From GCA-002713455 sp964428745 (lineage in GTDB: Bacteria; Fidelibacterota; Marinisomatia; Marinisomatales; TCS55), in the NCBI GenBank assembly GCA_964428745.1, contig CAYRYZ010000015.1, positions 1 through 36,670 on the forward strand: a DNA stretch of 36,670 nt, read 5' to 3'. Below are positions 15,118 through 24,437 of the stretch, one piece after another; the first letter of the stretch is position 1, and every line of letters begins with the position of its first letter. Below the pieces are notes generated by a model. That model was not told where the DNA came from and did not search any database. It saw only the letters and a program-made list of their open reading frames with translations. The translations under genes were made by a program, and so were the position numbers.

Positions 15118-18027
15118 TTAAAACGGAGCCGTAAGTGCGAACCTATAATACCTTAGTGGTTTTTTATTATCCTTCCATTCATCTATTTGTTGCGCGTCTC
15201 CCCCCGACAACACAATGGGTCCTAAAGAAAAACGTAATTCATAACCCGCCGTTACAATCATGTCTTGTTTAGTTTTTTCTGATGCCCACCAAGCATTACC
15301 AAAATCTGAAACAAGATTCAACGAAAACACTTTAGGCGCTAATGGTAATCGATATTCTAGCGAACCATAAATTAATCTGTCCCCTAATCGAAAACCCGAC
15401 CAGCCGCGGGGGTTGTGATTCTCTGGAATGGTTTCACTGATGTCTCCCACACCATTAATATAAAAAGGTTGGTCTTCTGTCAAACCAATATAGTCCTGTG
15501 GTGGTAGTTTTCCGTTTGAACTCAATGTTTTTAATCTAAAATAAAGCAAAGAGCCACCCAAGTTTACATTTAGATATGAATCGGTTTTTATGCGAGTATA
15601 GTTATATTCTCCAAACACTTCTTTGCTTGCCCAGTCTGCTTTAATGTTAAGCCCAATACCTTCTTTGGGGTGCAGCAGGTTCCAACCGTGGGGCCTTTGC
15701 TTTTGCCAGGTATAGCTCAATGAAAGATATCCTTCTTCTTTTCCACTGTGGGGTCCACCCAAATTCCCAAACCCAGAGGTGTCGTGCGCTATCATTTCAC
15801 CTGTCTTCATTGCTGTATTAAAATCAACGACATTGTGAGAAATAAAATAGGTTCTCAAGTCGATTAGATGATTTGATGAAAAAGATTCATTAAAATTCAT
15901 CGGTTTAATTAATTGAAAATATAAACCGTTTTTAAAATCAATAATGTTTTTACCATCATACTGACGGATGGCACCATCTAGGTTTTTAAATAAACCGATT
16001 CCCCATAGCGGTCCGTGTTCTGCGTTAAGGTATTGAATTCCATATCCGCTGCTATATTCGCCAATATATCCTATCGCGCTAAAAAGATGTCGTCCTAAGG
16101 CGTCCTGCCATTCGGTTATTCCCCCGCCTGGAAAAACGATTGATCCAAGGTGTCTTAGATGTTTAGAAAACTTGTATTTTTTCACATCAGATATTTCAGG
16201 AACAGTTTTTGGCTTTTGGCTTACAAACGAAACGTCAGGTCCTGCGCTTAACCATGATGTATAGTTTTTGCGAAGTGAAATGGGTTTAGTGTTTGGAGTT
16301 CTAAAGGGACTAACTTTAACCAAACGAACCGTATCAACGTCTTCTAGTGTGCGAGCAAGAAGTAGAGAGTCAGAGGGCATCCATTGGTGAGACCAAACTC
16401 CGTCTCCAACATCAGAATTGATAGAAATATTATTATTGCTCAAGTTTATTGTATGAATGTTGGGTACGCCATTAGAGTTAGATGTATATGAAATCGCAGT
16501 ACCGTCAGGATGCCAAACGGGGTTCGTGTCTGCCATTGGGTCAGTGGTAAGTCGTTTTAACTTTTTCGTTTGTAGATTCATCGTATAAATATCCATGTTA
16601 CCGCTTAGGGGGGACATAGAAAAAAGTATTGTTTCAAAATCGGGAGAAACAGAAAGAAAGGCTATCTGTGTGTTGTCTGTATAGTTTGTTATTGCGGCGG
16701 GGGATTTATCATATATACTTACCGAATAAATATTGGATATATTGTTTTCATGAGCAACGAACACGATCGTGCTACTATCAGCCCAGGCTGGATATGATGC
16801 GCGCATTGATTGTGAGGCCCAGTTACTTTCTTGCTTTTCTAAATCATAAAATTTGATATCATAAACCATTGACTGGTTTTTATCAAAATGATATTTACTG
16901 TAAGCAAATCTATTGCCATCTTTTGACCATGACAATGCTGGGTGGAATTGGCCAAAGTCTATTTCCTTTTTATCCCATAAAACTTTTTCTTTGAAATTTT
17001 TTGTTAATATAAGAGAGTCCTTTTTTGTCTTATTATTTTTTTTCTTAATCTTATCAATTCGTTTTTTCCATTTTTCATATCGCTTGTTTTCTTTTACCGT
17101 ATCTCGTTTTGCAATAATAAGGGAGGTGTCAAACTGCTCTTTATCATCGCGCCCAAGAAAAGCAATCTTTGTACTATCTTTATATAGTTGGAAAGACTGT
17201 AGTTTTTTTATAGGAAGCGTCATTGTTTCACCAATTTCTTTATACGTTTCTTTTTGTGCGCGGTAACCATAATAATAGGTGTTCATGTGTCGTCTCCAGT
17301 CTTCGTTAAACTGCTTAACAGAGACACCGGTAGCTTTTTTAAACCCCGCATTAAATGAAAAAGTTTTTAAATTGTTTCTATATGCAAGAGTTTTTGTTAT
17401 TGTAGAATCTCCAAACCTATCGGCCCAATAAAGCATTTTTGAAAAACCATCGTGGTGGGGGTCCATTGATCCTGTTTTATTTCTTAAAATGTGGGATTTA
17501 TGAGACAGGTCTGCTCTATAAGGACGCCAACTTTCTGTTTCATATTCTGCTGTCCCCTCAACAACCCAGCCTGGCATTCCAGACATCAGTATGCTCATCG
17601 GCGGCGGTACCCATGTTTTTGTTTTATGCAACAAAACAATGTGCTGTAATTCGTGAGAGAGTACTTGTTCAAGCCACTTTCCTCTTTCTAGCCAAATAGC
17701 AGCATCGTTTTGATCAACCCATATAAAGGTCTGATAACTCCACATTGCAAACCCGTTCATAATTTCATCTTCTGTTGTAAAAATAATATCGATTTTAGGT
17801 ATAGTATCTAAGTCCATTTGTTCTAATAGAGTTGGTCTAAAATGTTCAGCTAAAATTGCACCCTCTTTTGCGATTTCCTCAATTCCTTGATGAAAGTGTA
17901 TGTTGAAATTCTGCGTTGAAATTGTCTGCCACTTTAGCTCTGGGTGTACGCGACCAGAGACGGCCCACGTGCTTTGAGCGCTTAAAGAAGATAAAAATAT
18001 TATTAAATAAACTATTTTTCTATTCAT
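15118..18027 (-). CDS. Secreted HExxH metalloprotease / beta-propeller / outer-membrane barrel protein
   Basis: 969 residues. A signal peptide covers about 1-22, ending near WAVSG. Residues 30-260 form a gluzincin-like domain: HELQH at 125-129 gives the zinc ligands and catalytic Glu126, and WVVEGTAEY provides Glu157 as the likely third ligand. Residues about 265-590 hold TolB/PD40-type propeller repeats, for example SWSKDGNRFAYS and VWHPDGTAISYTSN. The last 330 residues are rich in aromatic beta strands and end in Phe (FALTAPF), with SLEYRLPL and DFGNAW as in BamA/surface-antigen barrels. The inferred layout is a membrane-bound protein with a protease and propeller in the periplasm or outside. 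Substrate unknown. Lys/Asn-rich linker near 330-345. Confidence 0.85.
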   Translation of the reverse strand: MNRKIVYLIIFLSSLSAQSTWAVSGRVHPELKWQTISTQNFNIHFHQGIEEIAKEGAILAEHFRPTLLEQMDLDTIPKIDIIFTTEDEIMNGFAMWSYQTFIWVDQNDAAIWLERGKWLEQVLSHELQHIVLLHKTKTWVPPPMSILMSGMPGWVVEGTAEYETESWRPYRADLSHKSHILRNKTGSMDPHHDGFSKMLYWADRFGDSTITKTLAYRNNLKTFSFNAGFKKATGVSVKQFNEDWRRHMNTYYYGYRAQKETYKEIGETMTLPIKKLQSFQLYKDSTKIAFLGRDDKEQFDTSLIIAKRDTVKENKRYEKWKKRIDKIKKKNNKTKKDSLILTKNFKEKVLWDKKEIDFGQFHPALSWSKDGNRFAYSKYHFDKNQSMVYDIKFYDLEKQESNWASQSMRASYPAWADSSTIVFVAHENNISNIYSVSIYDKSPAAITNYTDNTQIAFLSVSPDFETILFSMSPLSGNMDIYTMNLQTKKLKRLTTDPMADTNPVWHPDGTAISYTSNSNGVPNIHTINLSNNNISINSDVGDGVWSHQWMPSDSLLLARTLEDVDTVRLVKVSPFRTPNTKPISLRKNYTSWLSAGPDVSFVSQKPKTVPEISDVKKYKFSKHLRHLGSIVFPGGGITEWQDALGRHLFSAIGYIGEYSSGYGIQYLNAEHGPLWGIGLFKNLDGAIRQYDGKNIIDFKNGLYFQLIKPMNFNESFSSNHLIDLRTYFISHNVVDFNTAMKTGEMIAHDTSGFGNLGGPHSGKEEGYLSLSYTWQKQRPHGWNLLHPKEGIGLNIKADWASKEVFGEYNYTRIKTDSYLNVNLGGSLLYFRLKTLSSNGKLPPQDYIGLTEDQPFYINGVGDISETIPENHNPRGWSGFRLGDRLIYGSLEYRLPLAPKVFSLNLVSDFGNAWWASEKTKQDMIVTAGYELRFSLGPIVLSGGDAQQIDEWKDNKKPLRYYRFALTAPF

Positions 18028-18120
18028 TGTCTTTTCTTTTTTTGTGAGTTATGTGATGTAGGTAAAATATTTTTATATGATAACTGTTAGAATTTAGCCT
18101 GAATAAGTTTTTCGTTTTAT

Positions 18121-19587
18121 TTATTCTTTTAGCTTATGAAGTTTTTCAAAAAAATAAATTGTGCATCCGTTAATTAAAAGTCCCCAAACCCCGGCATGTA
18201 TTCCCATTGGCTTAGCTGGAACCGATAGGCCGAGTTTGTTTGCTATCATAACCACAAGAGAAAAAATTGTGCCCACTAACATTCCGTAAAAAATAGACTT
18301 ACCCTTTACTTTGCTATTATAAAGTCCAATAAAAATTGCTGGAGATATTTGAATTAAAAGCTCAAGCTTTATTTCTAGTAAACGCCAAATGGTTTGCGGA
18401 AGAATAATTGCTAAGTAAACTGAAAAAGCCATAATGACCCAAGAAATTCCTTTTCCAAGTTGGGTTAACTGTGCTTGGTTTTTCCCAGGCTTAAGTCTTG
18501 TATAAAAATCTTTTGTCACAATTGAGGACATAGATAGTAGCGCGGAATCAACAGTGGACATAATAGCAGCAATAGTAGCTGATAAAAAAAGAATCATCAT
18601 TCCTGTCCCAATTGCACCACGCATTGCAAGGTCTTTTAACACAAGGAGCGTGGACCCTTCGCTTGCCTGCCTATCAAGATCGGGAAACAGGGCTAATGCG
18701 GTTAATCCAACAACAACCATGAAAAATGTTGTTACTAAAGGCATGAAGGCCATTACCTGGATAGATTTTTTTAATGTACTTAGTTTACTGGCTGAATATA
18801 TTCGCTGAACTGCGTGGGGGTAAAGGGAGATGCCAAAGAAACCAAGACATATTGTGCTGAACCACGTAGCTTTTTGTATTATAGTGGGTGGAGCAAGCTT
18901 GCTGGGATTAAATTTTTCTATCTGTTCATAAATAAAACCAAATCCACCATATTCCACGTTGATAGTGATAAAGATTGTAATAACACCAGCCATCAAAACT
19001 GTGCCCTGAATGGCGTCAGTCCAAGCAACGCTTCTCATGCCTCCCAAGCTTTCATAAATAACCATGACAAGTGACAGCGCAACAACACCATAAGCAAATG
19101 GAATGACACCTCCGGTCACAGCTTCAACAATAAATCCAATCGCTTTAAGGTTTGTTAAAATATAATTTGCTAGTGCGATAAGACAAATTGCTGCTGACAG
19201 GTAGGTTAGTTTGTTGTTTTTATATCTATGGTCTATATAATCAGATGGTGTAATAAATCTATGTTTCTTGGATAGCCTGTATAATCTAGGTCCATAGAAA
19301 GCAAATGCTCCGACGGCCGCAGACAAAAATGTTATTAGCACGAGAGCTTGATATCCTTCTCTGTGTGCCCTACCAGCAAAACCAACCAGCGTGTTGCCGC
19401 TGTATTGAGTCGCATAAAGAGTTAAAAATAAAACAAAAAATCCCATTCCTCGCCCAGCTAAATAAAAGTCTGTTAGCGATTGTTCTTTTTGTGCTTTTTT
19501 CCCTAGCCAACCAATCCCTATTAAAGAAATTATATATGCACACAATATTATTATGCCACCCGGAGAAAGAAGTGCGGTGTTATTCAT
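18121..19587 (-). CDS. Sodium:solute symporter (SSS family)
   Basis: 488 residues with about 13 hydrophobic segments. The N-terminal DFYLAGRGMGFF, YSGNTLVGFAG and later ALANYILTNLKAIG, LGGMRSVAWTDAIQG and SATIAAIMSTVDSALLSMSS (S/T sodium-site helix) are standard for the SSS family. It begins eight bases inside the end of a 65-residue two-helix membrane protein gene, an arrangement seen for PanF-type symporters and their small partners. The substrate cannot be read from the sequence. It is the last gene of a minus-strand block that includes a membrane hydrolase and a second symporter; nutrient uptake linked to those hydrolases is an inference. Confidence 0.93.
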   Translation of the reverse strand: MNNTALLSPGGIIILCAYIISLIGIGWLGKKAQKEQSLTDFYLAGRGMGFFVLFLTLYATQYSGNTLVGFAGRAHREGYQALVLITFLSAAVGAFAFYGPRLYRLSKKHRFITPSDYIDHRYKNNKLTYLSAAICLIALANYILTNLKAIGFIVEAVTGGVIPFAYGVVALSLVMVIYESLGGMRSVAWTDAIQGTVLMAGVITIFITINVEYGGFGFIYEQIEKFNPSKLAPPTIIQKATWFSTICLGFFGISLYPHAVQRIYSASKLSTLKKSIQVMAFMPLVTTFFMVVVGLTALALFPDLDRQASEGSTLLVLKDLAMRGAIGTGMMILFLSATIAAIMSTVDSALLSMSSIVTKDFYTRLKPGKNQAQLTQLGKGISWVIMAFSVYLAIILPQTIWRLLEIKLELLIQISPAIFIGLYNSKVKGKSIFYGMLVGTIFSLVVMIANKLGLSVPAKPMGIHAGVWGLLINGCTIYFFEKLHKLKE

Positions 19588-19777
19588 CGTCGCCTTCTCG
19601 TGGCCAGGTTTTTTCTATTACAACAAAAAGAATTATAGAATAAACCACTGCAGCTATAATTGCATAAAGCGCCCAATTAGGTAGTCCCATCAGTTTGGAC
19701 TCGTTTTCAAAAAATACCCAGGGAACAGTAAATGTTAATATTACCCAGGACAATATTATTATTCGATCAAATTTCAT
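19580..19777 (-). CDS. Small two-helix membrane protein, probable symporter partner
   Basis: 65 residues: a basic start, a hydrophobic helix at about 7-23, a loop containing GLPNWALY, a second helix at about 37-53 and a charged tail (PREGDDE). The size, topology and position directly before an SSS gene resemble the DUF3311/YhdT-type small proteins found next to PanF-like symporters. The start overlaps the stop of the upstream hydrolase gene as TAATG, and the end overlaps the symporter by eight bases, so translation of all three is probably linked. The role as an accessory subunit is inferred from context. Confidence 0.75.
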   Translation of the reverse strand: MKFDRIIILSWVILTFTVPWVFFENESKLMGLPNWALYAIIAAVVYSIILFVVIEKTWPREGDDE

Positions 19778-21147
19778 TAATTAAATACAATCTCATCATG
19801 CTTTTCGATTTTATTTAAGATTTTACTTTGTTTTGAATTAGCCCTAAGGTGTTGATCAAAAAATTGTAGTGAAATCTCGTTAATTAAGTTAACTGATTTA
19901 GGACCATTCATTTCCCCAACATCAAGAACATGTTTTGCCAGTGGTGAAAACAGGGGGGCGTCACAATAGTTAAGGTGCAGCGTACCACTAATGTTTAAAT
20001 AATAATTTTTTCCTTTGCTGTTGTCCATTAGCTTTGCTACCAAATCAGTGTTTGTGGGGTAGTCAGAATCAGACCATTTTGGTCTGCCTATATATATAAG
20101 GGGTTGGTCGATGCCATTTTCAATAACTTTTTGGGGTAGTGGATTCATCCAACCATCTAACAGTAGAGTTGCTTTTATTTGCGTATTCTGATATGATGCT
20201 AACACAGAAGTTCCACCTCCGTAAGAATGGCCGGCAACTGCTATGCGATCTAAGTCTAAAAAACCATTGAGTTGGTGCTTAATTATTCCTGTTTGAATTT
20301 TTTGAAGTTGACTAATAATAAAACTAACATCTGATTCTCTTGTATTTATTTGTTTCCTTCTAATTGTTACACTGTCGGAATGGCCCGTTATATCGGATTT
20401 GTAATCTGCTATGGATCCATCGGGGAAAATGGTTAGGTTAGCATCATAACTATGATCTACGGCCACAACTAAATATCCATTGTTTGATAGTTTTTCTGCA
20501 AGCGCTGTGTGGATGTGTCGCATTCCAGTTATCCCATGTGATATTATAACAATGGGGAGGGGAGCGGCGGTGGGGTCTGCTTGTAAATCCAAATAACTAT
20601 TTGTTTTTGTTAACTCAAGGTGCTTGATTAGCTGCTTTGGAAATTTGCCGGCTTTCGCCATTGTTTCCGCTCTTAAGTTAATATTATCTAGATAGGGTGT
20701 GTTTATTAATGTTTTCTGTTTCTTTCCCGGGTACCAAAATTGTACCATTATTTGCCTTACGTCGTTCGGCTCATCGGTAAACCATTCTTTTCTCTGCGCG
20801 TCTATCCAGTGATGAGTTGTTGATCCAACAATATACTCTCCTCTAAGCGGTGGCATTTTAATAATTGGAATCAGGGTTGGTATTAATGTGGCAATTAATA
20901 ACCAAACAAAAAAAAGGGTTTTCATTGCATGAGATATGTTTTTGTTATAATTAAAAATTAATGTGATACCCAATAAATATGCTGGTAACATTTGCCAACG
21001 ATATTGTTCTAGAAAAAAATGAATTAAGAAGATTGAAAAAATAATTTTATATAATAGGATACTGTTTTTTCTTTTTTCCTTCTTATATAAATGTTGAAGT
21101 GCTCCCCAAGCAATCAATACAATGTAAATAATTTCAAAGGGGCGCAA
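19777..21147 (-). CDS. Membrane-anchored alpha/beta hydrolase (PAF-acetylhydrolase-like)
   Basis: 456 residues. The first 95 residues contain about four hydrophobic helices, followed by a soluble hydrolase domain. GEYIVGSTTHHWID and QFWYPGKK are typical of the PAF-acetylhydrolase isoform II group. The nucleophile is Ser308 in GHSYGG, with Asp331 (LLLDGW) and His391 (GTLHLNY) well placed for the triad, and ISHGITG forms the oxyanion region. The family hydrolyses short acyl esters; the substrate here is unknown. The start codon is TTG (21145-21147); the first ATG in frame would delete two helices. It lies 32 bases after the second symporter gene. Confidence 0.85.
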   Translation of the reverse strand: MRPFEIIYIVLIAWGALQHLYKKEKRKNSILLYKIIFSIFLIHFFLEQYRWQMLPAYLLGITLIFNYNKNISHAMKTLFFVWLLIATLIPTLIPIIKMPPLRGEYIVGSTTHHWIDAQRKEWFTDEPNDVRQIMVQFWYPGKKQKTLINTPYLDNINLRAETMAKAGKFPKQLIKHLELTKTNSYLDLQADPTAAPLPIVIISHGITGMRHIHTALAEKLSNNGYLVVAVDHSYDANLTIFPDGSIADYKSDITGHSDSVTIRRKQINTRESDVSFIISQLQKIQTGIIKHQLNGFLDLDRIAVAGHSYGGGTSVLASYQNTQIKATLLLDGWMNPLPQKVIENGIDQPLIYIGRPKWSDSDYPTNTDLVAKLMDNSKGKNYYLNISGTLHLNYCDAPLFSPLAKHVLDVGEMNGPKSVNLINEISLQFFDQHLRANSKQSKILNKIEKHDEIVFN

Positions 21148-21179
21148 CTTGAAGCCTAGGGGAAGTTATTTGGCTCTTT

Positions 21180-23078
21180 TTATTTTGATGCTTTATCTAC
21201 TTTTATTGGATCAATTGGTTCAGATAGACCCATATAAAAAGCAAGATACCACATTACAAAAACACCATATGCTAAAAACAATAATTGCCAAACCCATAGA
21301 GAAGGTAAAGAAAGTGGTGCCCACAACTGAGGAAGGTTTGGGTCTGAAAAAAGTGAATTCCCAATTGTTGCGAATGGGCCAAAGCCAACTAAGAACCAAA
21401 TTAATGTTAGGACCCAAGCAGATCTAACTTTTTTCTTTCTCTCTTCATTCATGCCAGAAACCGCTTGTAGCAAATCGTGTTTTTGCTGTTTTATTTTTTT
21501 TCGCAGATCAGATTCTCTCGTTACCAATGAAACAACAATTGTTGTTATTAAATTAAAGAGTATTCCCCAACCTGCGCTATGAATAGTAAGTGGGTATGCT
21601 CCCCAGGGAACGCCAAACCAGCCAGATGTTTTGTCGGTTAGCGTAACAGCAATTAAACCAACAACCAAACCAGCCACAACACCCTTTCGTGTAAAGCCCC
21701 TATAATAACAAATGCCTATCAGAGAGGGGTACATCTGAAAACCGTATGCAACCGCCAAACCGCCCAGCATTACGATTGCCTGGCTTGAGTTTGCAGCAAC
21801 AATTAAGGCTGCAACTGTAACTAAAACAACAAACAGGCGACCTGTGAATTTTTGTGATTTATCTGTTGCGTCTGGAGAAAAATACTTTGCATATATATCT
21901 CTGGTCACCATCGCACTAAAGGTAGACATGTATGCTGCGCCGGTACTTTGCATGGCGGCAAGTGCGCAAACCGCTAACAAACCAACAAGCCAGGGTGCTG
22001 ATTTAGAAAGTAAGCTTATTATTTTAGGAACAAGATTGCTATCCGTTACATCAACAAGAACACCCTTGTGAACCAACACTTGTCCGCCAAGGCCCTGAAA
22101 AATTGTAAAGGTAAAAAGAATAACTCCTATTATGAGCGCGGACGCAACAACCTGCTGCCACCTAAACGCTCGCGACGTTTTGTTTGAAAAAGCCCACATT
22201 GAAAAGGCTGGCGATGACTGGATTCCCATAAGTGCAAACATATAGGTCATACACATTATTCCTGTCCAACCACCACCAATAGATTTTGATCCAGCAGAAA
22301 CCATTTGTATGCTCCCCGGTATTGCGACCTTCATCGAGTGACCATCCGGAGTTAGGTTTTTTCCGGACTCAATATCTAAACTCACTAATTCTGCTAGACC
22401 GCCAGTAAAACCTGACCACCCACCCAGGTAATACAGAACAACACCGCCAAGGATTGTAATGCCAAGAGCTAATAATATGGCTTGGGCGCAATCGACAAAA
22501 GCGACGGATTTAAGTCCGCCTGAAGCAACATAAATCATTACAACTGTTGATAGTGCAATCATTCCAACGTTTACAGGAATTAAGCCATCTGTAAGTACAT
22601 TGAATAAGCTTCCTGACGCACGAAGCTGGACCCCTAAATAAGGAACGCTAAAAAGCAGGGCAACCAAAACAGTCAGCAACCGAATTGCGTTTCCCCCATA
22701 ATAATCGCTATACATTTCACCTGGAGTAATGTAATTATATGCTTTTCCTAGAACCCACTGTCTTCGTAAAAACAATACACCAGTGAATGGAATTGTTAAT
22801 GCATAAAACGAAGCAAAAGCATATGGCAATCCGTCTGTAAATATTTTTCCGGGGTGTCCAACAAACGTCCATCCGCTAAAACTTGTAGCTGTTGCAGCTA
22901 AAACAAAAACCCATATCCCTATTGACCGTCCAGCTAAAAAATAATCTGTGGAGGTTTTGGCAGAACGCGCTCCCTTAAAGCCCCAAAACAAACAATATAC
23001 CCAATACAGCCCTACGAACCCTAACAACCAGGGTTTTTGTTCCATTAGGTTTTTAAACATTGAAAAGATTTCAACCAT
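21180..23078 (-). CDS. Sodium:solute symporter (SSS family), long form
   Basis: 632 residues, about 140 longer than the symporter at 18121-19587. It shares DYFLAGRSIGIW, FSGWTFVG, ASGGLKSVAFVDCAQA and a sodium-site helix region (MQSTGAAYMSTFSAMVTRD). The C-terminal extension after about residue 500 contains a charged stretch (RKKIKQQKHDLL) and two more hydrophobic helices. Substrate unknown; the form is closer to the PutP/long SSS branch than to PanF. A good promoter candidate lies just upstream (23105-23132), so it may head its own transcript with the hydrolase and the PanF-like pair downstream. An AAGGAA site precedes the ATG by about 14 bases. Confidence 0.92.
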   Translation of the reverse strand: MVEIFSMFKNLMEQKPWLLGFVGLYWVYCLFWGFKGARSAKTSTDYFLAGRSIGIWVFVLAATATSFSGWTFVGHPGKIFTDGLPYAFASFYALTIPFTGVLFLRRQWVLGKAYNYITPGEMYSDYYGGNAIRLLTVLVALLFSVPYLGVQLRASGSLFNVLTDGLIPVNVGMIALSTVVMIYVASGGLKSVAFVDCAQAILLALGITILGGVVLYYLGGWSGFTGGLAELVSLDIESGKNLTPDGHSMKVAIPGSIQMVSAGSKSIGGGWTGIMCMTYMFALMGIQSSPAFSMWAFSNKTSRAFRWQQVVASALIIGVILFTFTIFQGLGGQVLVHKGVLVDVTDSNLVPKIISLLSKSAPWLVGLLAVCALAAMQSTGAAYMSTFSAMVTRDIYAKYFSPDATDKSQKFTGRLFVVLVTVAALIVAANSSQAIVMLGGLAVAYGFQMYPSLIGICYYRGFTRKGVVAGLVVGLIAVTLTDKTSGWFGVPWGAYPLTIHSAGWGILFNLITTIVVSLVTRESDLRKKIKQQKHDLLQAVSGMNEERKKKVRSAWVLTLIWFLVGFGPFATIGNSLFSDPNLPQLWAPLSLPSLWVWQLLFLAYGVFVMWYLAFYMGLSEPIDPIKVDKASK

Positions 23079-23104
23079 CTTTGCTCTTTATTTCCTTATT
23101 GAAT

Positions 23105-23132
23105 ATTTAAAGTATAGGCTAACGTTTGTCAA
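23105..23132 (-). promoter_or_regulatory. Probable sigma70-type promoter for the long symporter gene
   Basis: On the minus strand a perfect TTGACA (23127-23132) is followed after 16 bases by TTAAAT (23105-23110), four matches to the -10 consensus. The transcript would start near 23098, about 20 bases before the symporter ATG. It lies in the 68-base gap between the phosphodiesterase gene and the symporter gene. The exact -35 box is unusual for this AT-rich window and is the main support. Confidence 0.45.
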
Positions 23133-23146
23133 TTTGGGAAGTAAAA

Positions 23147-24412
23147 TTAATTACTTAGAAAAACCTTGGCGGAGTCAAGGCTTCCATCGTTTTTAGCTGG
23201 ATTAATTTCAAGCAATCTGCACATCATTTCATACAAATGTATATTTGAAACTCCGGGGCCCACGAAGTTGTCTTTAAAACCTGGCCCGTGACCAACAAAA
23301 ATGCCTCTCATGTTCACATAGTTTGGGTCATATCCATGGGCTCCTCCTGTATAGCCCACAGCATGATCGTCTTCAGCCCCAGATTGATTCGCAGATATAG
23401 ACCAGTGGTCTTTTGCGACCAGCGTAATTGGCTGTATTCTTCTGTGTTTGCTATAATGATATCTTTCGGGGGCATCGCCTTTATTATAAACATCCATGCT
23501 GGGGTGGGAACTTTTCAAACTGTTAAAGATTGATGTTTGATCTTGTAGGGGAATTAGGGATCCAACGGGGGTCCAGTCCACCATCTCAACCGCTGTCATG
23601 TCAATATATTCATCTAAATATATTACTGAGTCTGGGTGCAAGGGTGTCATTCCATGGTCAGAAACCAATAGTATGTTCACCTTGTCATATAGCTCTCGTT
23701 TTTTTAGCCCCTGAACCAATATGCCAATTGTTCTATCCATCTCTTTTATAGCCTCGATTATTTGATCTGAGTTAGGGCCATATTTGTGGCCATATGTATC
23801 TGTATGGCTAAAATATAACGAAAGAAAACTGGCCCTTTTGTCAACTGGGTAGTCTATCCAGTTCAAAATTTGTTCTATGCGATCGTCATGTTTAATTGAG
23901 CCATCATAAACAAAATATTCGGTTGGTCTGTAACCCATAATTTCTGCCTCTGATGCGGGCCAAAACATGGTCATTGCTTTTAATCCTGATTTTTCTACAG
24001 TTACCCAGACTGGTTCACCGTCATACCATTTACCATCTAAGACCGGCTTGCTCCCCTGTCCGATATAATAAAATTCATCAAAGATTGGATCATACATACG
24101 GTTTGCAATAATACCGTGGTTTTCTGGATATAATCCTGTAACTATAGAAATGTGGTTTGGAAAAGTTTTTGTTGGAAAAACTGGAATCAGGGCTTTTGAT
24201 TTGCTTCCGCCTTTAATTATTTCATCAAAGTTTGGCGTTTCTGTTTTTTCAAAATAATCCCACCTAAATCCGTCCATAGATATTAAAATTAGGGGTGTTT
24301 TTGGATTTATATGTTGCTCATCACTGGAACAGGTGTTTATAAAGAATGAAACACAGAAAAAAAACAAAAGAAACTTTGGCGGTGAGCCAATCTTTGATGT
24401 TTTGTTCATCAT
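23147..24412 (-). CDS. ENPP-type phosphodiesterase/nucleotide pyrophosphatase, exported
   Basis: About 421 residues from the ATG pair at 24407-24412. Counting from the second ATG, a hydrophobic signal ends near Cys27 (FINTC), a possible lipoprotein site. Asp46 in SMDGF and Thr82 in FPTKTFPNH are the metal ligand and nucleophile of the ENPP group; VTGLYPENHGI, SHTDTYGHKYGP, SDHGM and the late GGAHGYDP supply the other metal ligands. The family cleaves phosphodiester or pyrophosphate bonds of nucleotides or lipids. The frame is open 70 codons further upstream, but that part would run antisense through the nitroreductase gene, so the internal start with its signal peptide is chosen. It is probably periplasmic. 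Confidence 0.9.
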   Translation of the reverse strand: MMNKTSKIGSPPKFLLFFFCVSFFINTCSSDEQHINPKTPLILISMDGFRWDYFEKTETPNFDEIIKGGSKSKALIPVFPTKTFPNHISIVTGLYPENHGIIANRMYDPIFDEFYYIGQGSKPVLDGKWYDGEPVWVTVEKSGLKAMTMFWPASEAEIMGYRPTEYFVYDGSIKHDDRIEQILNWIDYPVDKRASFLSLYFSHTDTYGHKYGPNSDQIIEAIKEMDRTIGILVQGLKKRELYDKVNILLVSDHGMTPLHPDSVIYLDEYIDMTAVEMVDWTPVGSLIPLQDQTSIFNSLKSSHPSMDVYNKGDAPERYHYSKHRRIQPITLVAKDHWSISANQSGAEDDHAVGYTGGAHGYDPNYVNMRGIFVGHGPGFKDNFVGPGVSNIHLYEMMCRLLEINPAKNDGSLDSAKVFLSN

Positions 24413-24437
24413 ATAAGGATAATTTAGGAATTTATTT

